DNA from: Sympetrum striolatum
Lineage: Eukaryota > Arthropoda > Insecta > Odonata > Libellulidae
Assembly: GCA_947579665.1 (NCBI GenBank)
Contig: OX388341.1
Coordinates: forward strand, 682,001 to 746,000
Direction of reading: 5' to 3'
Length of the DNA stretch: 64,000 bases
The notes beneath the pieces were generated by a model, which did not search any database, was not told where the DNA came from, and worked only from the letters and a program-made list of their open reading frames with translations. Within the stretch, counting starts at the first letter, position 1; every line of letters starts with the position of its first letter. The translations under genes were made by a program, and so were the position numbers. This document shows positions 13,044 to 25,600 of this stretch, in pieces.

Positions 13044-13706
13044 ATGCTGTTAATTGAGATTACGTTAGCTTTTGTTATCAAAAATAAAATACAATCTCTT
13101 ACGATTCTTTTTCTCTTCCTGGCCATCATTAAATCGAATCATCTGCAATACAATGGAGTCACTGGAGGTGCTGCGGTGCTTAGAAAGGTTAAAGCCAGGA
13201 AGCGGAGGATGCCTAATAAATTGAGTATTAAAGTAAACAATGCGTATTTAGTTTAACTGTCATTGCTGTTAATTGAGATTAAGTTAGCTATTGCTATCAA
13301 AAATAAAATACAATCTCTTACGATTCTTTTTCTCTTCCTGGCCATCATTAAGTCGAATCATCTGCAATATAATGGAGTCACTAGTGATGCTGCGGTGCTT
13401 AGAAAGGTTAGGAGAGCCAGGAAGCGGAGGATGCCTAATAAATTGAGTATTATTGTATACAATGCGTATTTAGTTTAACTGTCATTGCTGTTAATTGAGA
13501 TTAAGTTAGCTATTGCTATCAAAAATAAAATACAATCTCTTACGATTCTTTCTCTCTTCTTGTCCATGATTAAGTCGAATCATCTGCAATACAATGGAGT
13601 CACTGGTGATGCTGCGGTGCTTAGAAAGATTAGGAGAGCCAGGAAGCGGAGGATGCCTAATAAATTGAGTATTAAAGCAAACAATGCGTATTTAGTTTAA
13701 CTGTCA

Positions 13707-13827
13707 TTGCTGTTAATTAAGATTAAGATAGCTTATGTTATCAAAAATAGAATACAATCTCTTACGATTCTTTTTCTCTTCCTGGTCATCATTAAGTCGA
13801 ATCATCTTTAATACAATGGAGTCACTG
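13707..13827 (+). repeat. 121-bp short monomer, class a (HOR A, second)
   Basis: Triplet GAT. Its 5' end reads TTAATTAAGATTAAGATAGC, different from 12923, although the junction is the same. Confidence 0.92.
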
Positions 13828-14049
13828 ATGCTGTTAATTGAGATTACGTTAGCTTTTGTTATCAAAAATAGAATACAATCTCTTACGATTCTTTTTCTCT
13901 TCCTGGCCATCATTAAGTCGAATCATCTGCAATACAATGGAGTCACTGGAGGTGCTGCGGTGCTTAGAAAGGTTAGGAGAGCCAGGAAGCGGAGGATGCC
14001 TAATAAATTGAGTATTAAAGTATACAATGCGTATTAAGTTTAACTGTCA

Positions 14050-17000
14050 TTGCTGTTAATTGAGATTAAGTTAGCTTTTGTTATCAAAAATAGAATACAA
14101 TCTCTTACGATTCTTTTTCTCTTTCTGGCCATCATTAAGTCAAATAATCTGCAATACAATGGAGTCACTGGTGATGCTGCGGTGCTTGAAAAGGTTAGGA
14201 GAGACAGGAATCGGAGGATGCCTAATAAATTAGGTATTAAAGTATACAATGCGTATTTAGTTTAACTGTCATTGCTGTTAATTCAGATTAAGTTAGCTAT
14301 TGCAATCAAAAATAAAATACAATCTCTTACGATTCTTTTTCTCTTCCTGGCCATCATTTAGTGGAATCATCTGCAATACAATGGAGTCACTAGTGATGCT
14401 GCGGTGCTTAGAAAGATTAGGAGAGCCAGGAAGCGGAGGATGCCTAATAAATTGAGTATTAAAGTATACAATGCGTATTAAGTTTAACTGTCATTGCAGT
14501 TAATTGAGATTAAGTAAGCTATTGCTATCAAAAATAAAATACAATCTCTTACGATTCTTTGTCTCTTCCTGGCCATCATTAAGTCGAATCATCTGCAATA
14601 CAATGGAGTCACTGGTGATGCTGCGGTGCTTAGAAAGATTAGGAGCGCCAGAAACGGAGGATGCCTAATAAAGTTAGTATTAAAGTATACAATGCGTATT
14701 AAGTTTAACTGTCATTGCTGTTAATTGAGATTAAGTTAGCTATTGTTATCAATAATAGAATACAATCTCTAACGATTCTTTTTCTCTTCCTGGTCAACAT
14801 TAAGTCGAATCATCTTTAATACAATGGAGTCTGTGGTGAAGCTGCGGAGCTTAGAAAGATTTGGAGAGCCAGGTAGCGGAGGATGCCTAATAAATTGAGT
14901 ATTAAAGTAAACAATGCGTATTTAGTTTAACTGTCATTGCTGTTAATTGAGATTAAGTTAGCTATTGCTATCAAAAATAAAATACAATCACTTCCGATTC
15001 TTTCTCTCTTACTGTCCATCATTTAGTCGAATCATCTGCAATACAATGGAGTCTGTGGTGAGGCTGCGGTGCTTAGAAAGATTAGGAGAGCAAGGAAGCG
15101 CAGGATGCCTAATAAATTGAGTATTAAAGTAAACAATGCGTATTCAGTTTAACTGTCATTACTGTTAATTGAGATTAAGTTAGCTTTTGTTATCAAAAAT
15201 AGAATACAATCTCTTACGATTCTTTTTCTCTTTCTGGCCATCATTAAATCGAATCATCTGCAATACAATGGAGTCACTGGAGGTGCTGCGGTGCTTAGAA
15301 AGGTTAAAGCCAGGAAGCGGAGGATGCCTAATAAATTGAGTATTAAAGTATACAATGCGTATTTAGTTTAACTGTCATTGCTGTTAATTGAGATTAAGTT
15401 AGCTATTGCTATCAAAAATAAAATACAATCTCTTACGATTCTTTTTCTCTTCCTGGCCATCATTAAGTCGAATCATCTGCAATACAATGGAGTCACTGGA
15501 GGTGCTGCGGTGCTTAGAAAGGTTAGGAGAGCCAGGAAGCGGAGGATGCCTAATAAATTGAGTATTAAAGTATACAATGCGTATTAAGTTTAACTGTCAT
15601 TGCTGTTAATTGAGATTAAGTTAGCTTTTGTTATCAAAAATAGAATACAATCTCTTACGATTCTTTTTCTCTTTCTGGCCATCATTAAGTCAAATAATCT
15701 GCAATACAATGGAGTCACTGGTGATGCTGCGGTGCTTGAAAAGGTTAGGAGAGACAGGAATCGGAGGATGCCTAATAAATTAGGTATTAAAGTATACAAT
15801 GCGTATTTAGTTTAACTGTCATTGCTGTTAATTCAGATTAAGTTAGCTATTGCAATCAAAAATAAAATACAATCTCTTACGATTCTTTTTCTCTTCCTGG
15901 CCATCATTTAGTGGAATCATCTGCAATACAATGGAGTCACTAGTGATGCTGCGGTGCTTAGAAAGATTAGGAGAGCCAGGAAGCGGAGGATGCCTAATAA
16001 ATTGAGTATTAAAGTATACAATGCGTATTAAGTTTAACTGTCATTGCTGTTAATTGAGATTAAGTTAGCTTTTGTTATCAGAGATAGAATACAATCTCTT
16101 ACGATTCTTTTTCTCTTTCTGGCCATCGTTAAGTCGAATCATCTGCAATACAATGGAGTCAATGGTGATGATGCGGTGCTTAGAAGGATTAGGAGAGCCA
16201 GGCAGCGGAGGATGCCTATTAAATTGAGTATTAAAGTAAAAAATGCGTATTCAGTTTAACTGTCATTGCTGTTAATTGAGATTAAGTTAGCTATTGTTAT
16301 CAAAAATAGAATACAATCACTTACGATTCTTTCTTTCTTCCTGTCCATCATTAAGTCAAATCATCTGCAATACAATGGAGTCAATGGTGATGATGCGGTG
16401 CTTAGAAGGATTAGGAGAGCCAGGCAGCGGAGGATGCCTAATAAATTGAGTATTAAAGTAAAAAATGCGTATTCAGTTTAACTGTCATTGCTGTTAATTG
16501 AGATTAAGTTAGCTATTGTTATCAAAAATAGAATACAATCACTTACGATTCTTTCTCCCTTCCTGTCCATCATTAAGTCGAATCATCTGCAATACAACGA
16601 GGTCTGTGGTGAAGCTGCGGAGCTTAGAAAGATTTGGATTGCCAGGAAAGAGAGGATGCCTAATAAATTGAGTATTAAAGTAAACAATGCGTATTTAGTT
16701 TAACTGTCATTGCTGTTAATTGAGATTAAGTTAGCTATTGCTATCAAAAATAAAATACAATCACTTCCGATTCTTTCTCTCTTCCTGTCCATCATTTAGT
16801 CGAATCATCTGCAATACAATGGAGTCTGTGGTGAGGCTGCGGTGCTTAGAAAGATTAGGAGAGCCAGGTAGCGGAGGATGCCTAATAAATTGAATATTAA
16901 AGTAAACAATGCGTATTCAGTTTAACTGTCATTACTGTTAATTGAGATTAAGTTAGCTTTTGTAATCAAAAATAGAATACAATCTCTTACGATTCTTTTT

Positions 17001-17271
17001 CTCTTCCTGGTCATCATTAAGTCGAATCATCTTTAATACAATGGAGTCACTGATGCTGTTAATTGAGATTACGTTAGCTTTTGTTATCTAAAATAGAATA
17101 CAATCTCTTACGATTCTTTTTCTCTTCCTGGCCATCATTAAATCGAATCATCTGCAATACAATGGAGTCACTGGAGGTGCTGCGGTGCTTAGAAAGGTTA
17201 AAGCCAGGAAGCGGAGGATGCCTAATAAATTGAGTATTAAAGTAAACAATGCGTATTAAGTTTAACTGTCA
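14050..17271 (+). repeat. Higher-order repeat B (3222 bp)
   Basis: Fifteen monomers from 14050 to the one at 17053. They match HOR C at spacing 3222 up to about 16265, then at 3000, because C lacks the monomer equivalent to 16266. Differences from C are scattered, for example TCTTACTG here and TCTTCCTG in C. The monomer at 14272 (ATTGCAATC) is replaced by a different type at 17494. Confidence 0.85.
16932..17052 (+). repeat. 121-bp short monomer, class a (HOR B)
   Basis: Counterpart of 12923 at spacing 4009; triplet GAT. HOR B has only this one short monomer. Confidence 0.92.
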
Positions 17272-19931
17272 TTGCTGTTAATTGAGATTAAGTTAGCTTT
17301 TGTTATCAAAAATAGAATACAATCTCTTACGATTCTTTTTCTCTTTCTGGCCATCATTAAGTCAAATAATCTGCAATACAATGGAGTCACTGGTGATGCT
17401 GCGGTGCTTGAAAAGGTTAGGAGAGACAGGAATCGGAGGATGCCTAATAAATTAGGTATTAAAGTATACAATGCGTATTTAGTTTAACTGTCATTGCTGT
17501 TAATTGAGATTAAGATAGCTTTTGTTATCAAAAATAGAATACAATCTCTTACGATTCTTTTTCTCTTCCTGGCCATCATTTAGTGGAATCATCTGCAATA
17601 CAATGGAGTCACTAGTGATGCTGCGGTGCTTAGAAAGATTAGGAGAGCCAGGAAGCGGAGGATGCCTAATAAATTGAGTATTAAAGTATACAATGCGTAT
17701 TAAGTTTAACTGTCATTGCAGTTAATTGAGATTAAGTAAGCTATTGCTATCAAAAATAAAATACAATCTCTTACGATTCTTTGTCTCTTCCTGGCCATCA
17801 TTAAGTCGAATCATCTGCAATACAATGGAGTCACTGGTGATGCTGCGGTGCTTAGAAAGATTAGGAGCGCCAGAAACGGAGGATGCCTAATAAAGTTAGT
17901 ATTAAAGTATACAATGCGTATTAAGTTTAACTGTCATTGCTGTTAATTGAGATTAAGTTAGCTATTGTTATCAATAATAGAATACAATCTCTAACGATTC
18001 TTTTTCTCTTCCTGGTCAACATTAAGTCGAATCATCTTTAATACAATGGAGTCTGTGGTGAAGCTGCGGAGCTTAGAAAGATTTGGAGAGCCAGGTAGCG
18101 GAGGATGCCTAATAAATTGAGTATTAAAGTAAACAATGCGTATTTAGTTTAACTGTCATTGCTGTTAATTGAGATTAAGTTAGCTATTGCTATCAAAAAT
18201 AAAATACAATCACTTCCGATTCTTTCTCTCTTCCTGTCCATCATTTAGTCGAATCATCTGCAATACAATGGAGTCTGTGGTGAGGCTGCGGTGCTTAGAA
18301 AGATTAGGAGAGCAAGGAAGCGCAGGATGCCTAATAAATTGAGTATTAAAGTAAACAATGCGTATTCAGTTTAACTGTCATTACTGTTAATTGAGATTAA
18401 GTTAGCTTTTGTTATCAAAAATAGAATACAATCTCTTACGATTCTTTTTCTCTTTCTGGCCATCATTAAATCGAATCATCTGCAATACAATGGAGTCACT
18501 GGAGGTGCTGCGGTGCTTAGAAAGGTTAAAGCCAGGAAGCGGAGGATGCCTAATAAATTGAGTATTAAAGTATACAATGCGTATTTAGTTTAACTGTCAT
18601 TGCTGTTAATTGAGATTAAGTTAGCTATTGCTATCAAAAATAAAATACAATCTCTTACGATTCTTTTTCTCTTCCTGGCCATCATTAAGTCGAATCATCT
18701 GCAATACAATGGAGTCACTGGAGGTGCTGCGGTGCTTAGAAAGATTAGGAGAGCCAGGAAGCGGAGGATGCCTAATAAATTGAGTATTAAAGTATACAAT
18801 GCGTATTAAGTTTAACTGTCATTGCTGTTAATTGAGATTAAGTTAGCTTTTGTTATCAAAAATAGAATACAATCTCTTACGATTCTTTTTCTCTTTCTGG
18901 CCATCATTAAGTCAAATAATCTGCAATACAATGGAGTCAATGGTGATGCTGCGGTGCTTGAAAAGGTTAGGAGAGACAGGAATCGGAGGATGCCTAATAA
19001 ATTAGGTATTAAAGTATACAATGCGTATTTAGTTTAACTGTCATTGCTGTTAATTCAGATTAAGTTAGCTATTGCAATCAAAAATAAAATACAATCTCTT
19101 ACGATTCTTTTTCTCTTCCTGGCCATCATTTAGTGGAATCATCTGCAATACAATGGAGTCACTAGTGATGCTGCGGTGCTTAGAAAGATTAGGAGAGCCA
19201 GGAAGCGGAGGATGCCTAATAAATTGAGTATTAAAGTATACAATGCGTATTAAGTTTAACTGTCATTGCTGTTAATTGAGATTAAGTTAGCTTTTGTTAT
19301 CAGAGATAGAATACAATCTCTTACGATTCTTTTTCTCTTTCTGGCCATCGTTAAGTCGAATTATCTGCAATACAATGGAGTCAATGGTGATGATGCGGTG
19401 CTTAGAAGGATTAGGAGAGCCAGGCAGCGGAGGATGCCTAATAAATTGAGTATTAAAGTAAAAAATGCGTATTCAGTTTAACTGTCATTGCTGTTAATTG
19501 AGATTAAGTTAGCTATTGTTATCAAAAATAGAATACAATCACTTACGATTCTTTCTCTCTTCCTGTCCATCATTAAGTCGAATCATCTGCAATACAACGA
19601 GGTCTGTGGTGAAGCTGCGGAGCTTAGAAAGATTTGGAGAGCCAGGAAAGAGAGGATGCCTAATAAATTGAGTATTAAAGTAAACAATGCGTATTTAGTT
19701 TAACTGTCATTGCTGTTAATTGAGATTAAGTTAGCTATTGCTATCAAAAATAAAATACAATCACTTCCGATTCTTTCTCTCTTCCTGTCCATCATTTAGT
19801 CGAATCATCTGCAATACAATGGAGTCTGTGGTGAGGCTGCGGTGCTTAGAAAGATTACGAGAGCCAGGAAGCGGAGGATGCCTAATAAATTGAATATTAA
19901 AGTAAACAATGCGTATTCAGTTTAACTGTCA

Positions 19932-20052
19932 TTACTGTTAATTGAGATTAAGTTAGCTTTTGTAATCAAAAATAGAATACAATCTCTTACGATTCTTTTT
20001 CTCTTCCTGGTCATCATTAAGTCGAATCATCTTTAATACAATGGAGTCACTG
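19932..20052 (+). repeat. 121-bp short monomer, class a (HOR C)
   Basis: Counterpart of 16932 at spacing 3000; triplet GAT. Confidence 0.92.
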
Positions 20053-20715
20053 ATGCTGTTAATTGAGATTACGTTAGCTTTTGTTATCAAAAATAGAATA
20101 CAATCTCTTACGATTCTTTTTCTCTTCCTGGCCATCATTAAATCGAATCATCTGCAATACAATGGAGTCACTGGAGGTGCTGCGGTGCTTAGAAAGGTTA
20201 AAGCCAGGAAGCGGAGGATGCCTAATAAATTGAGTATTAAAGTAAACAATGTGTATTTAGTTTAACTGTCATTGCTGTTAATTGAGATTAAGTTAGCTAT
20301 TGCTATCAAAAATAAAATACAATCTCTTACGATTCTTTTTCTCTTCCTGGCCATCATTAAGTCGAATCATCTGCAATATAATGGAGTCACTAGTGATGCT
20401 GCGGTGCTTAGAAAGGTTAGGAGAGCCAGGAAGCGGAGGATGCCTAATAAATTGAGTATTATTGTATACAATGCGTATTTAGTTTAACTGTCATTGCTGT
20501 TAATTGAGATTAAGTTAGCTATTGCTATCAAAAATAAAATACAATCTCTTACGATTCTTTCTCTCTTCTTGTCCATGATTAAGTCGAATCATCTGCAATA
20601 CAATGGAGTCACTGGTGATGCTGCGGTGCTTAGAAAGATTAGGAGAGCCAGGAAGCGGAGGATGCCTAATAAATTGAGTATTAAAGCAAACAATGCGTAT
20701 TTAGTTTAACTGTCA

Positions 20716-20836
20716 TTGCTGTTAATTAAGATTAAGATAGCTTATGTTATCAAAAATAGAATACAATCTCTTACGATTCTTTTTCTCTTCCTGGTCATCA
20801 TTAAGTCGAATCATCTTTAATACAATGGAGTCACTG
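20716..20836 (+). repeat. 121-bp short monomer, class a (HOR C, second)
   Basis: Counterpart of 13707 at spacing 7009; triplet GAT. Confidence 0.92.
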
Positions 20837-21058
20837 ATGCTGTTAATTGAGATTACGTTAGCTTTTGTTATCAAAAATAGAATACAATCTCTTACGATTC
20901 TTTTTCTCTTCCTGGCCATCATTAAGTCGAATCATCTGCAATACAATGGAGTAACTGGTGATGCTGCGGTGCTTATAATGATTAGGAGAGCAAGGAAGCG
21001 CAGGATGCCTAATAAATTGAGTATTAAATTATACAATGCGTATTTAGTTTAACTGTCA

Positions 21059-22611
21059 TTACTGTTAATTTAGATTAAGTTAGCTAATGTTATCAAAAAT
21101 AGAATACAATCTCTTACGATTCTTTTTCTCTTCCTGGCCATCATTAAGTCGAATCATCTTTAATACAATGGAGTCACTGGTGATGCTGCGGTGCTTAGAA
21201 AGGTTAGGAGAGCAAGGAAGCGGAGGATGCCTAATAAGTTGAGTATTAAAGTATACAATGAGTATTTAGTTTAACTGTCATTGCTTTTAATTGAGATTAA
21301 GTTAGCTTTTGTTATCAAAAATTGAATACAATCTCTTACGATTCTTTTTCTCTTCCTGGCCATCATTAAGTCGAATCATCTGCAATACAATGGAGTCACT
21401 GGTGATGCTGCGGTGCTTAGAAAGATTAGGAGAGCCAGGAAGCGGAGGATGCCTAATAAATTGAGTATTAAAGTAAACAATGCGTATATTGTTTAACTGT
21501 CATTGCTGTTAATTGAGATTAAGTTAGCTATTGTTATCAAAAATAGAATACAATCTCTTACGATTCTTTTTCTCTTCCAGCCATCATTCAGTCGAATATT
21601 CTGCAATACAATGGAGTCACTGGTGATGCTGCGGTGCTTAGAAAGATTAGGAGAGCCAGGCAGCGGAGGATACCTAATAAATTGAGTATTAAAGTAAACA
21701 ATGCGTATTTAGTTTAACTGTCATTGCTTTTAATTGAGATTAAGTTAGCTATTGTTATCAAAAATAGAATACAATCTCTTACGATTCTTTTTCTCTTCCA
21801 GCCATCATTAAGTCGAATATTCTGCAATACAATGGAGTCACTGGTGATGCTGCGGTGCTTAGAAAGATTAGGAGAGCCAGGAAGCGGAGTATGCCTAATA
21901 AATTGAGTATTAAAGTAAACAATGCGTATATTGTTTAACTGTCATTGCTGTTAATTGAGATTAAGTTAGCTATTGTTATCAATAATAGAATACAATCTCT
22001 TACGATTCTTTTTCTCTTCCTGGCCATCATTAAGTCGAATCATCTGCAATACAATGGAGTCACTGGTGATGCTGCGGTGCTTAGAAAGATTAGGAGAGCC
22101 AGGAAGCGGAGGATGCCTAATAAATTGAGTATTAAAGTATACAATGCGTATTTTGTTTTTACTGTCATTGCTGTTAATTGAGATTAAGTTAGCTATTGTT
22201 ATCAAAAATAAAACACAATCTCTTACGATACTTTTTCTCTTCCTGGCCATCATTAAGTCGAATCATCTGCAATACAATGGAGTCACTGCTGATGCTGCGG
22301 TGCTTAGAAGGATTAGGAGAGCAAGGAAGCGCAGGATGCCTAATAAATTGAGTATTAAAGTAAACAATGCGTATTTAGTTTAACTGTCATTGCTGTTAAT
22401 TGAGACTAAGTTAGCTATTGATATCAAAAATAAAATACAATCTCTTACAATTCTTTCTCTCTTCTTGTCCATCATTAAGTCGAATCATCTGCAATACAAT
22501 AGAGTTTGTGGTGATGCTGCGGTTCTTAGAAAGATTAGGAGAGCCAGGAAGCGGAGGATGCCTAATAAATTGAGTATTAAAGCAAACAATGCGTATTTAG
22601 TATAACTGTCA
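21059..22611 (+). repeat. Transition block of family 1 monomers
   Basis: Monomers start at 21059, 21281, 21503, 21724, 21945, 22168 and 22390. Those at 21503 and 21724 are 221 bp through CTTCCAGCC in place of CTTCCTGGCC. The copy at 21945 is 223 bp (TTTTTACTGTC junction). The pair 22168/22390 (AAAACACAATC, then GAGACTAAG with GATATC) recurs together at 29515, 30848, 34220, 39288, 54304, 55637 and 60705, a useful tag for duplications. Confidence 0.82.
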
Positions 22612-25600
22612 TTGCTGTTAATTGAGATTAAGTAAGCTATTGTTATCAAAGATAGAATACAATCTCTTACGATTCTTTTTCTCTTCCTGGCCATTATTAA
22701 GTCGAATCATCTTTAATACAATGGAGTCACTGGTGATGCTGCGGTGCTTAGAAAGATTAGGAGAGCCAGGAAGCGGAGGATGCCTAATAAATTGAGTATT
22801 AAAGCAAACAATGCGTATTTAGTATAACTGTCATTGCTGTTAATTGAGATTAAGTAAGCTATTGTTATCAAAGATAGAATACAATCTCTTACGATTCTTT
22901 TTCTCTTCCTGGCCATTATTAAGTCGAATCATCTTTAATACAATGGAGTCACTGGTGATGCTGCGGTGCTTAGAAAGATTAGGAGAGCCAGGAAGCGGAG
23001 GATGCCTAATAAATTGAGTATTAAAGCAAACAATGCGTATTTAGTATAACTGTCATTGCTGTTAATTGAGATTAAGTTAGCTAGTTTTATCAAAAATAGA
23101 ATACAATCTCTTACGATTCTTTTTCTCTTCCTGGCCATTATTAAGTCGAATCATCTGCAATACAATGGAGTCACTGGTGATGCTGCGGTGCTTTGAAAGA
23201 ATAGGAGAGCCAGGAAGCGGAGGATGCCTAATAAATTGAGTATTAAAGTATACAATGCGTATTTAGTTTAACTGTCATTGCTGTTAATTGAGATTAAGTA
23301 AGCTATTGTTATCAAAGATAGAATACAATCTCTTACGATTCTTTTTCTCTTCCTGGCCATTATTAAGTCGAATCATCTTTAATACAATGGAGTCACTGGT
23401 GATGCTGCGGTGCTTAGAAAGATTAGGAGAGCCAGGAAGCGGAGGATGCCTAATAAATTGAGTATTAAAGCAAACAATGCGTATTTAGTATAACTGTCAT
23501 TGCTGTTAATTGAGATTAAGTTAGCTATTGTTATCAATAATAGAATACAATCCCTTACGATTCTTTTTCTCTTCCTGTCCATCATTAAGTCGAATCATCT
23601 TTAATACAATGGAGTCACTGGTGATGCTGCGGTGCTTTGAAAGAATAGGAGAGCCAGGAAGCGGAGGATGCCTAATAAATTGAGTATTAAAGCAAACAAT
23701 GCGTATTTAGTTTAACTGTCATTGCTGTTAATTGAGATTAAGTAAGCTATTGTTATCAAAGATAGAATACAATCTCTTACGATTCTTTTTCTCTTCCTGG
23801 CCATTATTAAGTCGAATCATCTGCAATACAATGGAGTCACTGGTGATGCTGCGGTGCTTTGAAAGAATAGGAGAGCCAGGAAGCGGAGGATGCCTAATAA
23901 ATTGAGTATTAAAGTATACAATGCGTATTTAGTTTAACTGTCATTGCTGTTAATTGAGATTAAGTAAGCTATTGTTATCAATAATAGAATACAATCCCTT
24001 ACGATTCTTTTTCTCTTCCTGGCCATCATTAACTCGAATCATCTTTAATACAATGGAGTCACTGGTGATGCTGCGGTGCTTAGAAAGATTAGGAGAGCCA
24101 GGAAGCGGAGGATGCCTAATAAATTGAGTATTAAAGCAAACAATGCGTATTTAGTATAACTGTCATTGCTGTTAATTGAGATTAAGTAAGCTATTGTTAT
24201 CAAAGATAGAATACAATCTCTTACGATTCTTTTTCTCTTCCTGGCCATTATTAAGTCGAATCATCTGCAATACAATGGAGTCACTGGTGATGCTGCGGTG
24301 CTTTGAAAGAATAGGAGAGCCAGGAAGCGGAGGATGCCTAATAAATTGAGTATTAAAGTATACAATGCGTATTTAGTTTAACTGTCATTGCTGTTAATTG
24401 AGATTAAGTAAGCTATTGTTATCAATAATAGAATACAATCCCTTACGATTCTTTTTCTCTTCCTGTCCATCATTAAGTCGAATCATCTTTAATACAATGG
24501 AGTCACTGGTGATGCTGCGGTGCTTAGAAAGATTAGGAGAGCCAGGAAGCGGAGGATGCCTAATAAATTGAGTATTAAAGTATACAATGCGTATTTAGTT
24601 TAACTGTCATTGCTGTTAATTGAGATTAAGTAAGCTATTGTTATCAAAGATAGAATACAATCCCTTACGATTCTTTTTCTCTTCCTGGCCATCATTAACT
24701 CGAATCATCTTTAATACAATGGAGTCACTGGTGATGCTGCGGTGCTTTGAAAGATTAGGAGAGCCAGGAAGCGGAGGATGCCTAATAAATTGAGTATTAA
24801 AGTATACAATGCGTATTTAGTTTAACTGTCATTGCTGTTAATTGAGATTAAGTAAGCTATTGTTATCAAAGATAGAATACAATCTCTTACGATTCTTTTT
24901 CTCTTCCTGGCCATTATTAAGTCGAATCATCTGCAATACAATGGAGTCACTGGTGATGCTGCGGTGCTTTGAAAGAATAGGAGAGCCAGGAAGCGGAGGA
25001 TGCCTAATAAATTGAGTATTAAAGTATACAATGCGTATTTAGTTTAACTGTCATTGCTGTTAATTGAGATTAAGTAAGCTATTGTTATCAATAATAGAAT
25101 ACAATCCCTTACGATTCTTTTTCTCTTCCTGTCCATCATTAAGTCGAATCATCTTTAATACAATGGAGTCACTGGTGATGCTGCGGTGCTTAGAAAGATT
25201 AGGAGAGCCAGGAAGCGGAGGATGCCTAATAAATTGAGTATTAAAGCAAACAATGCGTATTTAGTATAACTGTCATTGCTGTTAATTGAGATTAAGTTAG
25301 CTAGTTTTATCAAAGATAGAATACAATCTCTTACGATTCTTTTTCTCTTCCTGGCCATTATTAAGTCGAATCATCTGCAATACAATGGAGTCACTGGTGA
25401 TGCTGCGGTGCTTTGAAAGAATAGGAGAGCCAGGAAGCGGAGGATGCCTAATAAATTGAGTATTAAAGTATACAATGCGTATTTAGTTTAACTGTCATTG
25501 CTGTTAATTGAGATTAAGTAAGCTATTGTTATCAAAGATAGAATACAATCCCTTACGATTCTTTTTCTCTTCCTGTCCATCATTAAGTCGAATCATCTTT

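Larger units (their letters stand above)
10931..14049 (+). repeat. Higher-order repeat A (about 3.1 kb)
   Basis: Monomers start at 10931, 11153, 11375, 11594, 11813, 12035, 12257, 12479, 12701, 12923, 13044, 13263, 13485, 13707 and 13828. The stretch 10931-11593 matches HOR B at spacing 3784, and 11813-13043 matches it at 4009; the change corresponds to one monomer missing from A near 11594. The stretch 13044 to about 13936 matches the end of HOR C at spacing 7009. Short monomers lie at 12923 and 13707. Confidence 0.82.
17272..21058 (+). repeat. Higher-order repeat C (about 3.8 kb, mosaic)
   Basis: The first 3.0 kb follow HOR B with one monomer missing; 20053 to about 20945 then follow the end of HOR A (spacing 7009), including both short monomers (19932 and 20716). 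C is thus a mosaic of B-like and A-like parts. The final monomer (20837) switches at about 20945 to GTAACTGGTGATG, a different family 1 type. Confidence 0.83.
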
